From Clostridia bacterium (GTDB taxonomy: Bacteria; Bacillota; Clostridia; UMGS1883; UMGS1540): DNA of 64,000 nt. Location: contig JAFZQX010000007.1 in the NCBI GenBank assembly GCA_017620205.1, positions 1 through 64,000 on the forward strand. The letters are read 5' to 3'. This document shows, piece by piece, positions 53,973 through 63,327 of the stretch. Under the pieces are notes generated by a model, which was given only the letters and a program-made list of their open reading frames with translations, ran no database searches and was not told where the DNA came from. Each line of letters begins with the position of its first letter. The stretch's first letter is position 1. A program made the translations under genes and the position numbers.

Positions 53973-55889
53973 CTATTTTATAGCATTTTTAATTCTATGC
54001 AAGATGGCCGATGCCTGCGCACGCGATGCGTTTCCGCGGGGTGCGAGAGACGTTTTAGTGATACCGTTTATAAAGCTCTTTGCAACTGCCCAGCGCAGAG
54101 GTTTTACGGCGTATTCCTGAACTTCCGCTTCGTCTTCGTATCCGGAAATATCAGCTTCTTCTTCCGTGTCATAGCCTTTATACTGCGCATATCTGTATAG
54201 GATTGCCGCAAACTGCTCACGTGTAATTGTTGCGTCGGGAGCAAACTCGGTATCTGTAATACCTTTTACTATTCCGAAACCGCTTGCCCATTTGATGGCG
54301 TTTGCATACCATGCGTCTTCTGCAACATCGGTGAAGGGATTTGCCGTATATACTTCGGGTTCGCCTTCTATTCTGTAAAGAATTGTAACTATCATAGCGC
54401 GCGTTGTGTCGGCAGACGGTGCGAATGTGTCGTCCGTAACGCCCTTCATGAGATTGTTATCGTATGCGTAACGTACGTCTTCAATAAACCAATCATCATC
54501 TTTTACGTCATTGAAGGGAAGAGCCTTTTTGCCGTTTGAGTTATTGTTAGTGTTCGAATTTGTGTTAGTGTTATAATTTGTTTTTGTGCTGCCTGAGGTT
54601 TTTGAACCGGAACTTGTTTTGGTGCTTGAACTACTGCTTGAATCACTGCTTGATTCCGATGCTCTGAATTCGGCTTCTATCGTAACATCTGCCGCAGGCA
54701 TTTTGAATGTTCGCTGTGTTGTTCCTGTTCCGCTGACTTTTACAGAAACTTCTTCTTCATCCTCGTCTTCATAATAAACATAAACTTTCTTAATTGTATA
54801 ACCGCTTTTTGCAGAGATTGAAATGGTAACCTTTTCATCCTCGTGTGCTGAAGACATATCGGTTGAGATACTGCCGTGAGTCGGCTTGTCGATTTTAATA
54901 TCGTATTTTTCGCCTTCAACAAATTTTGCACTTACCGTAACATCGCTTTCGGGCATAACAAATGAATAAACAACTACGCCGTCATCGTCATCTTCTTTAA
55001 CTTTAATTTTGTTATCGTCATCATCGGTAACGGTGAGGCTGCCAAGTTTATAATTCTGATCCGGATCAACTTCCAGCACTACCTTCGTATCGGCAACAGC
55101 TTTGGCTTTTTTAACAGAAACGTTACCGTGTTTAATATTCTCATTAATTGTGATAGAATAGGGAGTATCTGATTTTTCCTTAAATGAAAAATAAACAGTT
55201 ACATCGCTTTCCGGCATTTTGAAAGTATAAACATTTGCAGATACTTTTGAAAGCTCAACTTCGTTTTCGTTGGTATCTTTTACGGAAACTTCATCTGTTT
55301 TATAGCCGTTTTCGGGAGTAAGCGTTATTTTAACCGTATCTCCGGCTTTAGCCTCTTCAACATCTGTTTTGGCAGAGCCGTTTTCTACATTTTCTTCTAA
55401 AGATATACTAAAGCTTTGCGGTTCAACTTCTTTAAACGATGCACTTACAATTACATTCTTTTCGGGCATTATAAATGTGTATTTTTCTGTTAAATCTTCA
55501 CCGGCGCCGCCTTCCTCGCCTTCTTCGCCTGCTTCACCTTCGTCATCATTTTCTTCTTCTTCGTTGTTATCCTCTATATCTTCTTCCGGGTCTTCTTCTG
55601 CAGCCTCTTCAACTTTTTTAAACTCCGTTTCTTCTTTAAGATCGTTGCCTTCTTCGTCAGTTACGGTAATTTCGTCAATTTCGTAACCTCTTTCGGGTGC
55701 AACATTGAGGGTTACTTCTGTACCGCTTTCAATTTCTTCAAGGACGGGGCTTGCTGCACTCACGCTGCCGTGTTCGGTGTTTTCATCAATAGTCAGCTTA
55801 TAAGCATCGGCAAAAACAGCCGCAGGCACAAGAGACAGGAGCATAAAAACTGCGAGTAAAACAGCAAATAATTTTGTTGACTTCATCAT
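53973..55889 (-). CDS. S-layer-homology surface protein with four beta-repeats
   Basis: A 638-residue exported protein. Signal peptide about 1-27 (AAVFADAYK). Residues 28-400 hold four InlB-B/bacterial-repeat-like units, each beginning with an ENxxHGSVS-type turn and ending MPESDVTVxxxFKE. The first unit carries an inserted run of about 35 Glu/Asp/Gly residues (about 96-130). A Ser/Thr/Asn-rich linker lies at 405-455. Three SLH domains (about 456-638) should bind pyruvylated wall polymer. I start at 55889 where AAGGAGG lies upstream. The linker is a plausible O-glycosylation target, which is inference only. Confidence 0.92.
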   Translation of the reverse strand: MMKSTKLFAVLLAVFMLLSLVPAAVFADAYKLTIDENTEHGSVSAASPVLEEIESGTEVTLNVAPERGYEIDEITVTDEEGNDLKEETEFKKVEEAAEEDPEEDIEDNNEEEENDDEGEAGEEGEEGGAGEDLTEKYTFIMPEKNVIVSASFKEVEPQSFSISLEENVENGSAKTDVEEAKAGDTVKITLTPENGYKTDEVSVKDTNENEVELSKVSANVYTFKMPESDVTVYFSFKEKSDTPYSITINENIKHGNVSVKKAKAVADTKVVLEVDPDQNYKLGSLTVTDDDDNKIKVKEDDDDGVVVYSFVMPESDVTVSAKFVEGEKYDIKIDKPTHGSISTDMSSAHEDEKVTISISAKSGYTIKKVYVYYEDEDEEEVSVKVSGTGTTQRTFKMPAADVTIEAEFRASESSSDSSSSSSTKTSSGSKTSGSTKTNYNTNTNSNTNNNSNGKKALPFNDVKDDDWFIEDVRYAYDNNLMKGVTDDTFAPSADTTRAMIVTILYRIEGEPEVYTANPFTDVAEDAWYANAIKWASGFGIVKGITDTEFAPDATITREQFAAILYRYAQYKGYDTEEEADISGYEDEAEVQEYAVKPLRWAVAKSFINGITKTSLAPRGNASRAQASAILHRIKNAIK

Positions 55890-55924
55890 TTTCAAATCCT
55901 CCTTAAAATCAAATAATATGGCAA

Positions 55925-55961
55925 CCGACAGAGCCTCAAAGGTCATTTGAAGCTCTGCCGG
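55925..55961 (-). terminator. Hairpin between PFOR and the SLH gene
   Basis: A stem of about 16 bp (55925-55940 with 55946-55961, two non-Watson-Crick positions) directly after the PFOR stop. On the minus strand it is followed by TTGCCATATT, not a T-run, so it may be a weak terminator or a 3'-end stabiliser. Confidence 0.55.
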
Positions 55962-55972
55962 CGATTTAAAAC

Positions 55973-58900
55973 TTATTCAAACAGTTTACCGTATTTTGTC
56001 CAATGTTCGTATTTCTCCTTAGCCTGCTTTTCTGCGAGGTCGAAGAGCTCTTTTGCCTTTTCGGGGAACTTGCGGGCAAGTGAGCTGTAACGAACTTCGT
56101 TCATAATAAACTCGTTATAAGAAGCTGAGGGCTCTTTGGAATCCATAGTAAACGGATTTTTGCCTTCTGCAGCGTTTCTCGGGTCAAATCTGAATGTATG
56201 CCAGTAGCCTGCCATAACTGCGTTTTTGATTATCTTCTGAGTATCTGTCATGCCGCCCTTGATACCGTGGTTGATACAGGGAGCGTAACCGATGATAAGA
56301 GAAGGACCGTTATAGCTTTCTGCTTCTTTAATAGCTTTAACTGTCTGAGCCATGTTATAGCCGAGAGCAACCTGAGCTACATATACATAACCGTAAGACA
56401 TAGCGATTTCGGCGAGGTTTTTCTTCTTTATCGGCTTACCGCCTGCAGCGAACTGTGCAACAGCGCCCGTAGGTGTTGATTTAGAAGCCTGACCGCCTGT
56501 GTTGGAGTAAACTTCTGTATCGAATACCATAACGTTTACATCTTCGCCGGATGCGAGAACGTGGTCAAGACCGCCGAAGCCGATATCGTATGCCCAACCG
56601 TCGCCGCCGAATATCCAAACGGATTTCTTAGCGAGGTATTCTTTGAATTTAAGAATTTCTTTTGCTTCCGCGCTTGAGCATTTTTCGAGAGCAGCAACGA
56701 GCTTTTCTGTAGCTGCGGCATTTTCGTCGCCGTTTTCGTATGTTGCGTGCCACTCTGCTGCAGCTTCTTTAACTTCTGCGCATTCGAGTGCGTCAATCTG
56801 CTCGGAAAGTCTGAGTCTCAGCTGTTTAGCGGCAATTTCCATACCCAAGCCGTGTTCCGCGTTGTCTTCAAACAGTGAGTTTGCCCAAGCGGGGCCGTGA
56901 CCTTTGTGGTCCACCGTGTACGGTGTTGAGGGTGCGGAGCCGCCCCAGATTGATGAACAGCCTGTTGCGTTTGAGATATATGCGCGGCTTCCGCAAATCT
57001 GTGTAATGAGTTTTGCGTAAGGTGTTTCGCCGCAGCCTGCGCAAGCGCCCGAGAATTCGAGAAGCGGTTTGCGGAACTGACTTGTTTTAGCGTTTAAGGG
57101 CTGTGCCAAAACGTCAGCCTTCGGAGCGAGCGTTACGCCGTAATCAAAGCCTGCCTGCTCAGCTCTCTGTGAATCGATCGGAACCATTGTGAGAGCCGGT
57201 TCACCGGGACAAACCTTAGCACAGTTTCCGCAGCCGGAGCAATCCATAACGCTTACGGAGATACCGTATTCGTATGCTTCCATGCCCTTGCCTGTCATCT
57301 GCATGTGCTTCATGCCCTCGGGAGCAGCGGAAACTTCGTCTGCGTTCATTACAACGGGACGGATACAAGCGTGAGGACAAACGAGTGAACACTGGTTACA
57401 CTGGATACATTTTTCGGGATTCCATTCGGGAACGTCAACGGCAATGCCTCTCTTTTCGTATGCTGCCATACCCTGGGGGAGATGACCGTCAACCATACCT
57501 TCAAATGCCGATACCGGAACCTTGTCACCGAGCTGCTTGTTGCAGGGCTCAAGGATTGTTTTAACAAATTCGGGAACGTCGCGTTCAGCCTTGGGAGCGT
57601 CAACTGCGTCTTTCCAGTCAGCGGGAACAGCGATTTCTTTGATGTTCTTCTGACCTTCTTCGATAGCCTGATGGTTCATGTTAACTATCTTTTCGCCTTT
57701 AGCGCCGAATGATTTTACAACGGCGTCTCTCATGTAGCCTACGGCGTCTTCAAACGGGATAACGTTTGCGAGCTTGAAGAAAGCGGACTGTAAAACTATA
57801 GAAGTTTTGTTTCCGAGGCCGATTTCTTTTGCTATGCCGATAGCGTCAACCGTGTAGAGAGAGATGTTGTTTTCAGCGATGTATTTCTTCATTTTTGCGG
57901 GAAGTCTCTTTGAAAGCTCGTCAACATCCCATGCGCAGTTTAAGAGGAATTTACCGCCGGGAACCAAATCTTCTACCATATCGTATTTATCAACGTATGA
58001 GGGGTTGTGGCAGGCAACGAAGTTTGCCTTGTTGATAAGGTATGTTGATTTGATCGGTTTTTTACCGAATCTGAGGTGTGATACCGTGATACCGCCACTC
58101 TTTTTGGAGTCATATGCGAAATATGCCTGAGCGTAAAGGTCGGTATGGTCACCGATGATTTTGATGGAGTTTTTGTTGGCACCAACAGTACCGTCGGAGC
58201 CGAGACCCCAGAACTTACAAGCTGTGTTGCCTTCAGCGGATGTATCGGGATTTTCTTCTCTGGGAAGTGAAAGACCTGTTACATCATCTGTGATTGAAAG
58301 TGTGAAGCCCTGTATGGGTTCTGCTTTGTCAAGGTTTCTGTATGTTGCGATGATATCAGCGGGGATAGTGTCTTTTGAACCGAGACCGTATCTGCCGCCT
58401 ACGATTACGGGAGCGTCTGCTTTGCCTGCGAAGCAAGCGCAAACGTCGAGGTAAAGCGGTTCGCCTATTGAGCCGGGCTCTTTTGTTCTGTCAAGTACAG
58501 CAATCTTCTTGCATGTAGCGGGAACTGCTTTAAGGAACGCTTCTGTCGGGAAGGGACGGTAAAGATGAACTTTGATAAGACCGAGCTTCTCGCCTTTAGC
58601 GTTTAAGTAATCGATTGTTTCTTCTATTGTTTCACAAACGCTGCCCATAGCAACAATAACTTTGTCTGCGTCGGGTGCGCCGTAGTAATTAACAAGAGAA
58701 TAGTTTGTGCCGATTTTGGCATTAACTTTGTTCATGTATTCTTCTACAACAGCGGGGATAGCTGTGTAATATTTGTTACAAGCTTCTCTGTTCTGGAAGA
58801 ATATGTCGGGGTTCTGAGCGCTGCCGCGGAGTACCGGGTGCTCAGGATTTAATGCGTTGTTACGGAAAGCAGTAACTGCGTCCATATCAACCATTTCTTT

Positions 58901-59473
58901 AAGATCTTCATAGTCCCAGCATTCAACCTTGTCGATTTCGTGAGAAGTTCTGAAACCGTCAAAGAAATGAAGGAAAGGAACTTTGCCTTTTATTGCTGCA
59001 AGATGTGCAACGGCACCGAGATCCATAACTTCCTGCGGGCTGTTTGAACAGAGCATTGCATAGCCTGTCTGGCGGCATGCCATAACGTCCGAATGATCGC
59101 CGAAGATATTAAGCGCGTGGGAAGCAACACAGCGCGCACTTACGTGGATAACGGAAGGGAGCTGTTCGCCTGCCATTTTGTACATATTCGGAATCATAAG
59201 AAGTAAACCCTGGGATGCTGTGTAAGTTGTTGTGAGAGCACCTGCAGCGAGCGAACCGTGAACCGCACCTGCGGCGCCGGCTTCTGACTGCATCTCTACA
59301 ACCTTTACAGGCTGTCCGAAGATATTTTCTTTCTTTTCTACTGCCCATTCATCTGTAACCTCAGCCATAACCGAGGAAGGAGTAATGGGATAGATGGCAG
59401 CAACGTCTGTGAAAGCGTATGACGCCCAAGCAGCGGCGTTGTTACCGTCCATGGTTTTCATTTTTCTTGCCAT
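55973..59473 (-). CDS. nifJ: Pyruvate:ferredoxin (flavodoxin) oxidoreductase
   Basis: A 1166-residue single-chain PFOR that oxidises pyruvate to acetyl-CoA and CO2 and reduces ferredoxin, central to anaerobic metabolism. In order: substrate domain I (YTASQGLLLMIPNMYKMAGE, FGDHSDVMACRQTG), domain II/III, two 4Fe-4S clusters (CIQCNQCSLVCPHAC and CSGCGNCAKVCPGEP), and the TPP domain (CAGCGETPY, GCSSIWGGS, GDGWAYDIGFGGLDH, NTGGQASKSTPTG). The ATG at 59473 has AAGGAGG upstream; the frame extends to 59500. The EDNAEHGLGM stretch before the TPP Asp region fits the family. Confidence 0.97.
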   Translation of the reverse strand: MARKMKTMDGNNAAAWASYAFTDVAAIYPITPSSVMAEVTDEWAVEKKENIFGQPVKVVEMQSEAGAAGAVHGSLAAGALTTTYTASQGLLLMIPNMYKMAGEQLPSVIHVSARCVASHALNIFGDHSDVMACRQTGYAMLCSNSPQEVMDLGAVAHLAAIKGKVPFLHFFDGFRTSHEIDKVECWDYEDLKEMVDMDAVTAFRNNALNPEHPVLRGSAQNPDIFFQNREACNKYYTAIPAVVEEYMNKVNAKIGTNYSLVNYYGAPDADKVIVAMGSVCETIEETIDYLNAKGEKLGLIKVHLYRPFPTEAFLKAVPATCKKIAVLDRTKEPGSIGEPLYLDVCACFAGKADAPVIVGGRYGLGSKDTIPADIIATYRNLDKAEPIQGFTLSITDDVTGLSLPREENPDTSAEGNTACKFWGLGSDGTVGANKNSIKIIGDHTDLYAQAYFAYDSKKSGGITVSHLRFGKKPIKSTYLINKANFVACHNPSYVDKYDMVEDLVPGGKFLLNCAWDVDELSKRLPAKMKKYIAENNISLYTVDAIGIAKEIGLGNKTSIVLQSAFFKLANVIPFEDAVGYMRDAVVKSFGAKGEKIVNMNHQAIEEGQKNIKEIAVPADWKDAVDAPKAERDVPEFVKTILEPCNKQLGDKVPVSAFEGMVDGHLPQGMAAYEKRGIAVDVPEWNPEKCIQCNQCSLVCPHACIRPVVMNADEVSAAPEGMKHMQMTGKGMEAYEYGISVSVMDCSGCGNCAKVCPGEPALTMVPIDSQRAEQAGFDYGVTLAPKADVLAQPLNAKTSQFRKPLLEFSGACAGCGETPYAKLITQICGSRAYISNATGCSSIWGGSAPSTPYTVDHKGHGPAWANSLFEDNAEHGLGMEIAAKQLRLRLSEQIDALECAEVKEAAAEWHATYENGDENAAATEKLVAALEKCSSAEAKEILKFKEYLAKKSVWIFGGDGWAYDIGFGGLDHVLASGEDVNVMVFDTEVYSNTGGQASKSTPTGAVAQFAAGGKPIKKKNLAEIAMSYGYVYVAQVALGYNMAQTVKAIKEAESYNGPSLIIGYAPCINHGIKGGMTDTQKIIKNAVMAGYWHTFRFDPRNAAEGKNPFTMDSKEPSASYNEFIMNEVRYSSLARKFPEKAKELFDLAEKQAKEKYEHWTKYGKLFE

Positions 59474-59527
59474 AAACTTGTCCTCCTTGTATTTAAACAA
59501 TAAATTAAGCTATTTCAACCACCCTTT

Positions 59528-59556
59528 AGTATATCAATTTTTCGCATTAATGTCAA
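59528..59556 (-). promoter_or_regulatory. Promoter of the PFOR gene
   Basis: On the minus strand, TTGACA (59556-59551), 17-bp spacer, TATACT (59533-59528), giving a leader of about 50 bases. Confidence 0.88.
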
Positions 59557-59594
59557 CTGTTTTTTCTTATATTATATAAATAGGAAACTATATT

Positions 59595-60593
59595 CTAAAG
59601 AGATGGGTCTACTGTCATAAATTCGTTTGACGGCTGCGTTTCCGAAGGTTCCGTCTGCGAATTTTCCTGCATGATTACGGGCTTGTGCGAACAGCTGTGA
59701 ATAAAAGACATTAAAAATGCCGATAAAACCGCCGCGGCGATAACGCCCATAACCGTTTTTACAATTGCCGAAACTTTGTTTTTCTGAATAAACGGCTTGC
59801 CGCCGTCGCGGATAAGTAAAACTGTAAGTTCGCCGACAGCGCCTCTTGCCAAAGCTTCGTTTATGAGTCTTCTTACCATTTTGTCATCAGAAATCGGGAG
59901 GGAGAGAATATAAGATATCCTCGACTGCGGAAGCTTGTCGCAAAGCTCTCCCGAACAGAGCAGAAAAACGTCGTCACGGTCAATATCAACCGTCTCGGAA
60001 ATAAACGGAGCCAGAATATCGCCGCTTGAGAGAGAACCGGCGTATTTTGTGGGCATCAGTTTTTGACGCATTACAGGTATGTTGTCGAGTATGTTGCCTG
60101 CGGGAACAGCGCTTTCCGTTCTTTCGGAATTATTTTCGCTCATCTGGCGGAGCGTTTTGTTATGATAGAAAAAACCCAAAACGTTTCCTACGTTAAAAAA
60201 CGTAGCCTTTCCGTCTATTATGGAAAGCGTAGTGCATGATGCGCCGTAATCGGTAAGTCCGTTTGCGGATGCATACGAGCTGAGTTCTCCGTTTGCGTCT
60301 GTCAGAAACGCCCTTGTGGCATCTTCAATTCTGCTTTGGTCCGATGATATTACTTTATGTGTATCCTCGGAAAGCATGCCTATGATCTTGTGCGCGGGGG
60401 AATCTTGATCAAAAACGGGTTCAACGTTTTCCGCAACTGCAAAAAACGCGCTTTTTCCGCGTATTGTGCGCTGAACATATTTGCTCATAGCCTTGCCTTC
60501 AGGCGGGCATGAGTCATTTAAGCAAAAGCTGCTTTGCAAAGTGGGGGATTCCGAATTTATGCCTGCGGTTACGTTAAACCTTGGTATAAACAT
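59595..60593 (-). CDS. Membrane-anchored PP2C-like protein lacking metal-binding aspartates
   Basis: A 332-residue protein. Residues 1-260 follow the PP2C phosphatase plan: SIIDGKATFFNVGN in place of the NVGDSR strand, DDVFLLCSGELCDKL in place of LLCSDGL, and ALARGAVGELTVLLI in place of the GGxDNxTV end. The first-motif DGxGG is absent, and at the other two sites the metal Asp is replaced. A membrane helix at about 275-297 and a short Gln/Thr/Pro/Ser-rich tail end the protein. I infer a catalytically dead phosphatase-like domain facing the cytoplasm. GGAGATG precedes the ATG. Its partner may be the lipoprotein upstream. Exact family is uncertain. Confidence 0.65.
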   Translation of the reverse strand: MFIPRFNVTAGINSESPTLQSSFCLNDSCPPEGKAMSKYVQRTIRGKSAFFAVAENVEPVFDQDSPAHKIIGMLSEDTHKVISSDQSRIEDATRAFLTDANGELSSYASANGLTDYGASCTTLSIIDGKATFFNVGNVLGFFYHNKTLRQMSENNSERTESAVPAGNILDNIPVMRQKLMPTKYAGSLSSGDILAPFISETVDIDRDDVFLLCSGELCDKLPQSRISYILSLPISDDKMVRRLINEALARGAVGELTVLLIRDGGKPFIQKNKVSAIVKTVMGVIAAAVLSAFLMSFIHSCSHKPVIMQENSQTEPSETQPSNEFMTVDPSL

Positions 60594-60612
60594 ATCATCA
60601 TCTCCAATTATG

Positions 60613-60648
60613 TTTTGAGGCCGCCCAAAGTTTCAGACAGCCTCAAAA
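60613..60648 (-). other. Hairpin between the lipoprotein and PP2C-like genes
   Basis: A 9-bp stem TTTTGAGGC/GCCTCAAAA (60613-60621 with 60640-60648) with an 18-base loop in the 68-bp gap. No T-run follows, so readthrough to the PP2C-like gene is likely. Confidence 0.45.
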
Positions 60649-60661
60649 TTCATTCTATTAA

Positions 60662-61678
60662 TTATTCATTGTCACCGCTGTCGGTGTTTTCTGTTTCTTC
60701 TTCCGCGCCGGGTGTTACAAAATCTTCCGCAGCGTCCTTTATGTCTTCCGTAATGTTTTCGGCTTTTTCCTTAACGTCTTCTACGATTTCTTCGGCTTTT
60801 TCCTTAACGCCTGCCGCAAAATCCGATACCGTATCTTTTGCGTTTTCAAAAGCATCCGAAATGCCTTCGAAAACAGCGGGCGCCTGGAGCTCGGCAATCT
60901 TTTTCGTGAGTTTTTTAATCTTGGTGCCGAAAACAAGGAGCATTATAAGAAGCGCGAGTATAATAAGGGCCGCAATAAGCATGGGAACACTTATTGCAAA
61001 TGCACGGATGTTTAAGGGAACCAAAGGATTATCTTTAGTTGCAGTAAACTTAAAGGTATGACGGAAAAGTTTCAGTTTGCCGTTTGCCTTTGCAATGGAA
61101 ACAAACGGTAATTTAAATGTCATATTAACCGCTGCGTTTGTGGGATCCGGCGTGGGATCCTCGGAAAACATACCGAGTTCGTGCTGGTATCTTTCGTCTG
61201 AAATATCAAGACTGCCGTCAATAAAGTAGTCCGTACCGAACCAATGCTGAACACTGCGGAGGCTGATTCCGCTTTGTCCTTCCTGAAGTTTCTGGGAAGA
61301 AAGCGAAGCGGGAACATTGGAGTTGAAATAATTAAAGATTTCGCTTGCAAACATTTCGTCAAGGCTTTTGAAATCGGCTTTGTATTTAACGCCGTTCATT
61401 TCCTCGCCGTTTATTGTTTCGGATATCTGCTCAACAGACTCTTTTGAACCTTTCTCCGATATTGCGCTGTTTATTTCGGATACAAGGCCGTCCATGAGTT
61501 CGGCACGGTCCTGACCGCCGGTAATTAAACCGAAAGCCTGATCGGTTCCAATCATGGAAGATTCAACCTTGGCATTGCCAAGCGATGATAATTTTATTGT
61601 TGTTTCCTGCTTAAAGCAGCCTGTTAAAAGACACATGAGCGCCGCTGCGATAAGAAGAAGTTTTAATGTTTTTTTCAT
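60662..61678 (-). CDS. Membrane-anchored lipoprotein of unknown function
   Basis: A 338-residue protein with a lipoprotein signal (LMCLLTGCFKQ, Cys about 20). Residues 21-225 form a beta-rich extracytoplasmic domain resembling the LppM-like group, an impression only. A membrane helix lies at about 228-250. The cytoplasmic C-terminus (255-338) has heptad/11-mer amphipathic repeats (VKEKAEEIVEDVKEKAENI) and an acidic end. I start at the ATG at 61678, nine bases after AGGAGA; the GTG at 61687 overlaps that site. It lies upstream of the PP2C-like gene on the same strand. Confidence 0.75.
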   Translation of the reverse strand: MKKTLKLLLIAAALMCLLTGCFKQETTIKLSSLGNAKVESSMIGTDQAFGLITGGQDRAELMDGLVSEINSAISEKGSKESVEQISETINGEEMNGVKYKADFKSLDEMFASEIFNYFNSNVPASLSSQKLQEGQSGISLRSVQHWFGTDYFIDGSLDISDERYQHELGMFSEDPTPDPTNAAVNMTFKLPFVSIAKANGKLKLFRHTFKFTATKDNPLVPLNIRAFAISVPMLIAALIILALLIMLLVFGTKIKKLTKKIAELQAPAVFEGISDAFENAKDTVSDFAAGVKEKAEEIVEDVKEKAENITEDIKDAAEDFVTPGAEEETENTDSGDNE

Positions 61679-61709
61679 TGTTATCACTCTCCTGAAATTA
61701 TTCTATAAT

Positions 61710-61738
61710 ATTATAGCAGTGTTTTTGTATTTTGGCAA
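61710..61738 (-). promoter_or_regulatory. Promoter of the lipoprotein gene
   Basis: On the minus strand, TTGCCA (61738-61733), 17-bp spacer, TATAAT (61715-61710), about 30 bases before the start codon. Confidence 0.82.
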
Positions 61739-61775
61739 TATCAAAAGTACACAAAATTACAGAATAATTGTTTTT

Positions 61776-62564
61776 TCATTTTAAATAAGGAGAGCAGACG
61801 CCGCAGCCGTCACAAAATTTCACTCTGGTTCCGAAAACCTCTTTAATTGTTTCGGCAAGGTGAGGGCATTTTATATGCTGCGCACCGTGAATAACTGTTT
61901 TTTGCGGAGCTGACGATAAAAGCACATATAAGATGATGTCGTCAAATCCTATTTCATCACACATAAACGATAACGCAATGCTGTTTGCGCATTCCCTGGT
62001 TATATCCCTTTCTTTTTCATCAAGAATATAATATCCGCCGCAGCTTGTAACTACTATGTGAAGGACGTCGAAAAACGGCTCGCGCTGTGTTACGAATTCC
62101 CTCAAAAGCCTTAAAAAATCTTTGGATTCTCTGTCGGCGAGCATGCGCTCGGTAATATCGGCGGAGAGATTTTGTATTTCTTTGCGGAACGCAGTCAGCC
62201 TGAAATTGATAAAACCGTCTATTGAAAGCGAATCGGAGTCTTTTAAAAATATTTTCAATTTATCTTTTATAAAGCTGTCCGTATAAGTGTGGTTTTTAAC
62301 AAAATCCGCTGCGCTAAGCAGTTCGCTTTCGGTAAAAAGCGGCTCGACAGCGCGGAATTCACGTTTTATCAATTCGTGCTTGTAATGTGTTTTGATAGTG
62401 TTTGCTATGGGGTTTATCAGAGTTTCCTTAAACCGGTCAAGCTCACTTTTTTCGGCTGAGGAAAAAAACACCGTGTTTTTGCGTGTTTCGGCCTTTATAT
62501 TATCGGGGATTTTAATTTTCGGCAAAAAGGTTTCCAAATCCCCTGTTATAGATATTTTGTGCAA
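61776..62564 (-). CDS. ytxC: YtxC-like sporulation family protein
   Basis: A 262-residue soluble protein. The middle part matches the YtxC pattern: SIDGFINFRLTAFRKEIQNL followed by ESKDFLRLLREFVTQREPF and a LHIVVTSCGGYYILDE block. The C-terminal CDGCGVC cysteines are an unusual ending, possibly metal-binding. YtxC is a putative sporulation protein of unknown biochemical role. The start is a TTG (62564-62562) 6 bases from GGAGG. The gene upstream ends 24 bases away, and the two are likely co-transcribed. Confidence 0.8.
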   Translation of the reverse strand: MHKISITGDLETFLPKIKIPDNIKAETRKNTVFFSSAEKSELDRFKETLINPIANTIKTHYKHELIKREFRAVEPLFTESELLSAADFVKNHTYTDSFIKDKLKIFLKDSDSLSIDGFINFRLTAFRKEIQNLSADITERMLADRESKDFLRLLREFVTQREPFFDVLHIVVTSCGGYYILDEKERDITRECANSIALSFMCDEIGFDDIILYVLLSSAPQKTVIHGAQHIKCPHLAETIKEVFGTRVKFCDGCGVCSPYLK

Positions 62565-62588
62565 AAGATACCTCCGTTTTTTGTCTGT

Positions 62589-63317
62589 TTAAACTACTAT
62601 AAGAGAACCGATGTCTGCGGGAGCCTTGTCCGCACCTTCGATAATCTTCACGTTTTGTTTTTCCAAGAACGGTATGATTTTATGCCTTGACGGATGATTT
62701 TTTATACTGCCGTTTATAAATAATTTGTTTTTTGATATTTTTCCGCAGCAGCCGCCGAAAAAACCGTATGAAAAGCCTTCAAGCGTAACGCCGCCCGGCT
62801 CTGTTAAAAGTACGTCAAAACCGGCGGTGTGAGCTGCCTTGTAAATACCCGTGTCCGCCGTAATTACGGCGCTTTCCGATATAACCGCGGTTGAGCATTT
62901 GGTGTACCCTTGATTTACGTGGATAATATTAAATCCGTTATCCGAGAGTATGGAAAGCGCGGTTTTGTCCGCCGTTTTCGTGTTGCAGAAAGCCGTTTTT
63001 CCGGCTACACAAATATTATATGCCGCGTCATAGGGGTACGTACCTTGAAGGGAAGAGGTGCCGCAAATAACCTCGGCGCCAAGCGGCGCAAGCCGTTCCT
63101 TGTAATAATCGAAGCATTCGGGGCAGGTTAAGAATAAATTGTTTCCTATATATAATATCTGCAAATCCGCGTGTGCACGCATGGACGGAGGCAGAATATC
63201 TATGGGCTTCGTTTTTATGTAATGCTTAAAATTAAGTTTTAAAAGCGCCGGGCAGTCCTGCGCAATTAAAAGCAAAGCCCCGTCACCGGGGCAGTTTGAA
63301 AGTTTTGATAAAGTCAT
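62589..63317 (-). CDS. DUF6873-like protein (guanidino-modifying-enzyme fold)
   Basis: A 242-residue protein. I recognise a conserved pattern of small Bacillota proteins: ILYIGNNLFLTCPECFDYYK, GTYPYDAAYNICVAGK, HVNQGYTKCSTAV and TEPGGVTLEGFSYGFFGGCC. It looks like the DUF6873 group, which has the pentein/GME fold; the Cys in GGCCGK and the HVNQGY His could be catalytic. The reaction is not known. It lies between tsaD and the ytxC-like gene, 10 bases from tsaD. Confidence 0.65.
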   Translation of the reverse strand: MTLSKLSNCPGDGALLLIAQDCPALLKLNFKHYIKTKPIDILPPSMRAHADLQILYIGNNLFLTCPECFDYYKERLAPLGAEVICGTSSLQGTYPYDAAYNICVAGKTAFCNTKTADKTALSILSDNGFNIIHVNQGYTKCSTAVISESAVITADTGIYKAAHTAGFDVLLTEPGGVTLEGFSYGFFGGCCGKISKNKLFINGSIKNHPSRHKIIPFLEKQNVKIIEGADKAPADIGSLIVV

Positions 63318-63327
63318 AGTATTACCT

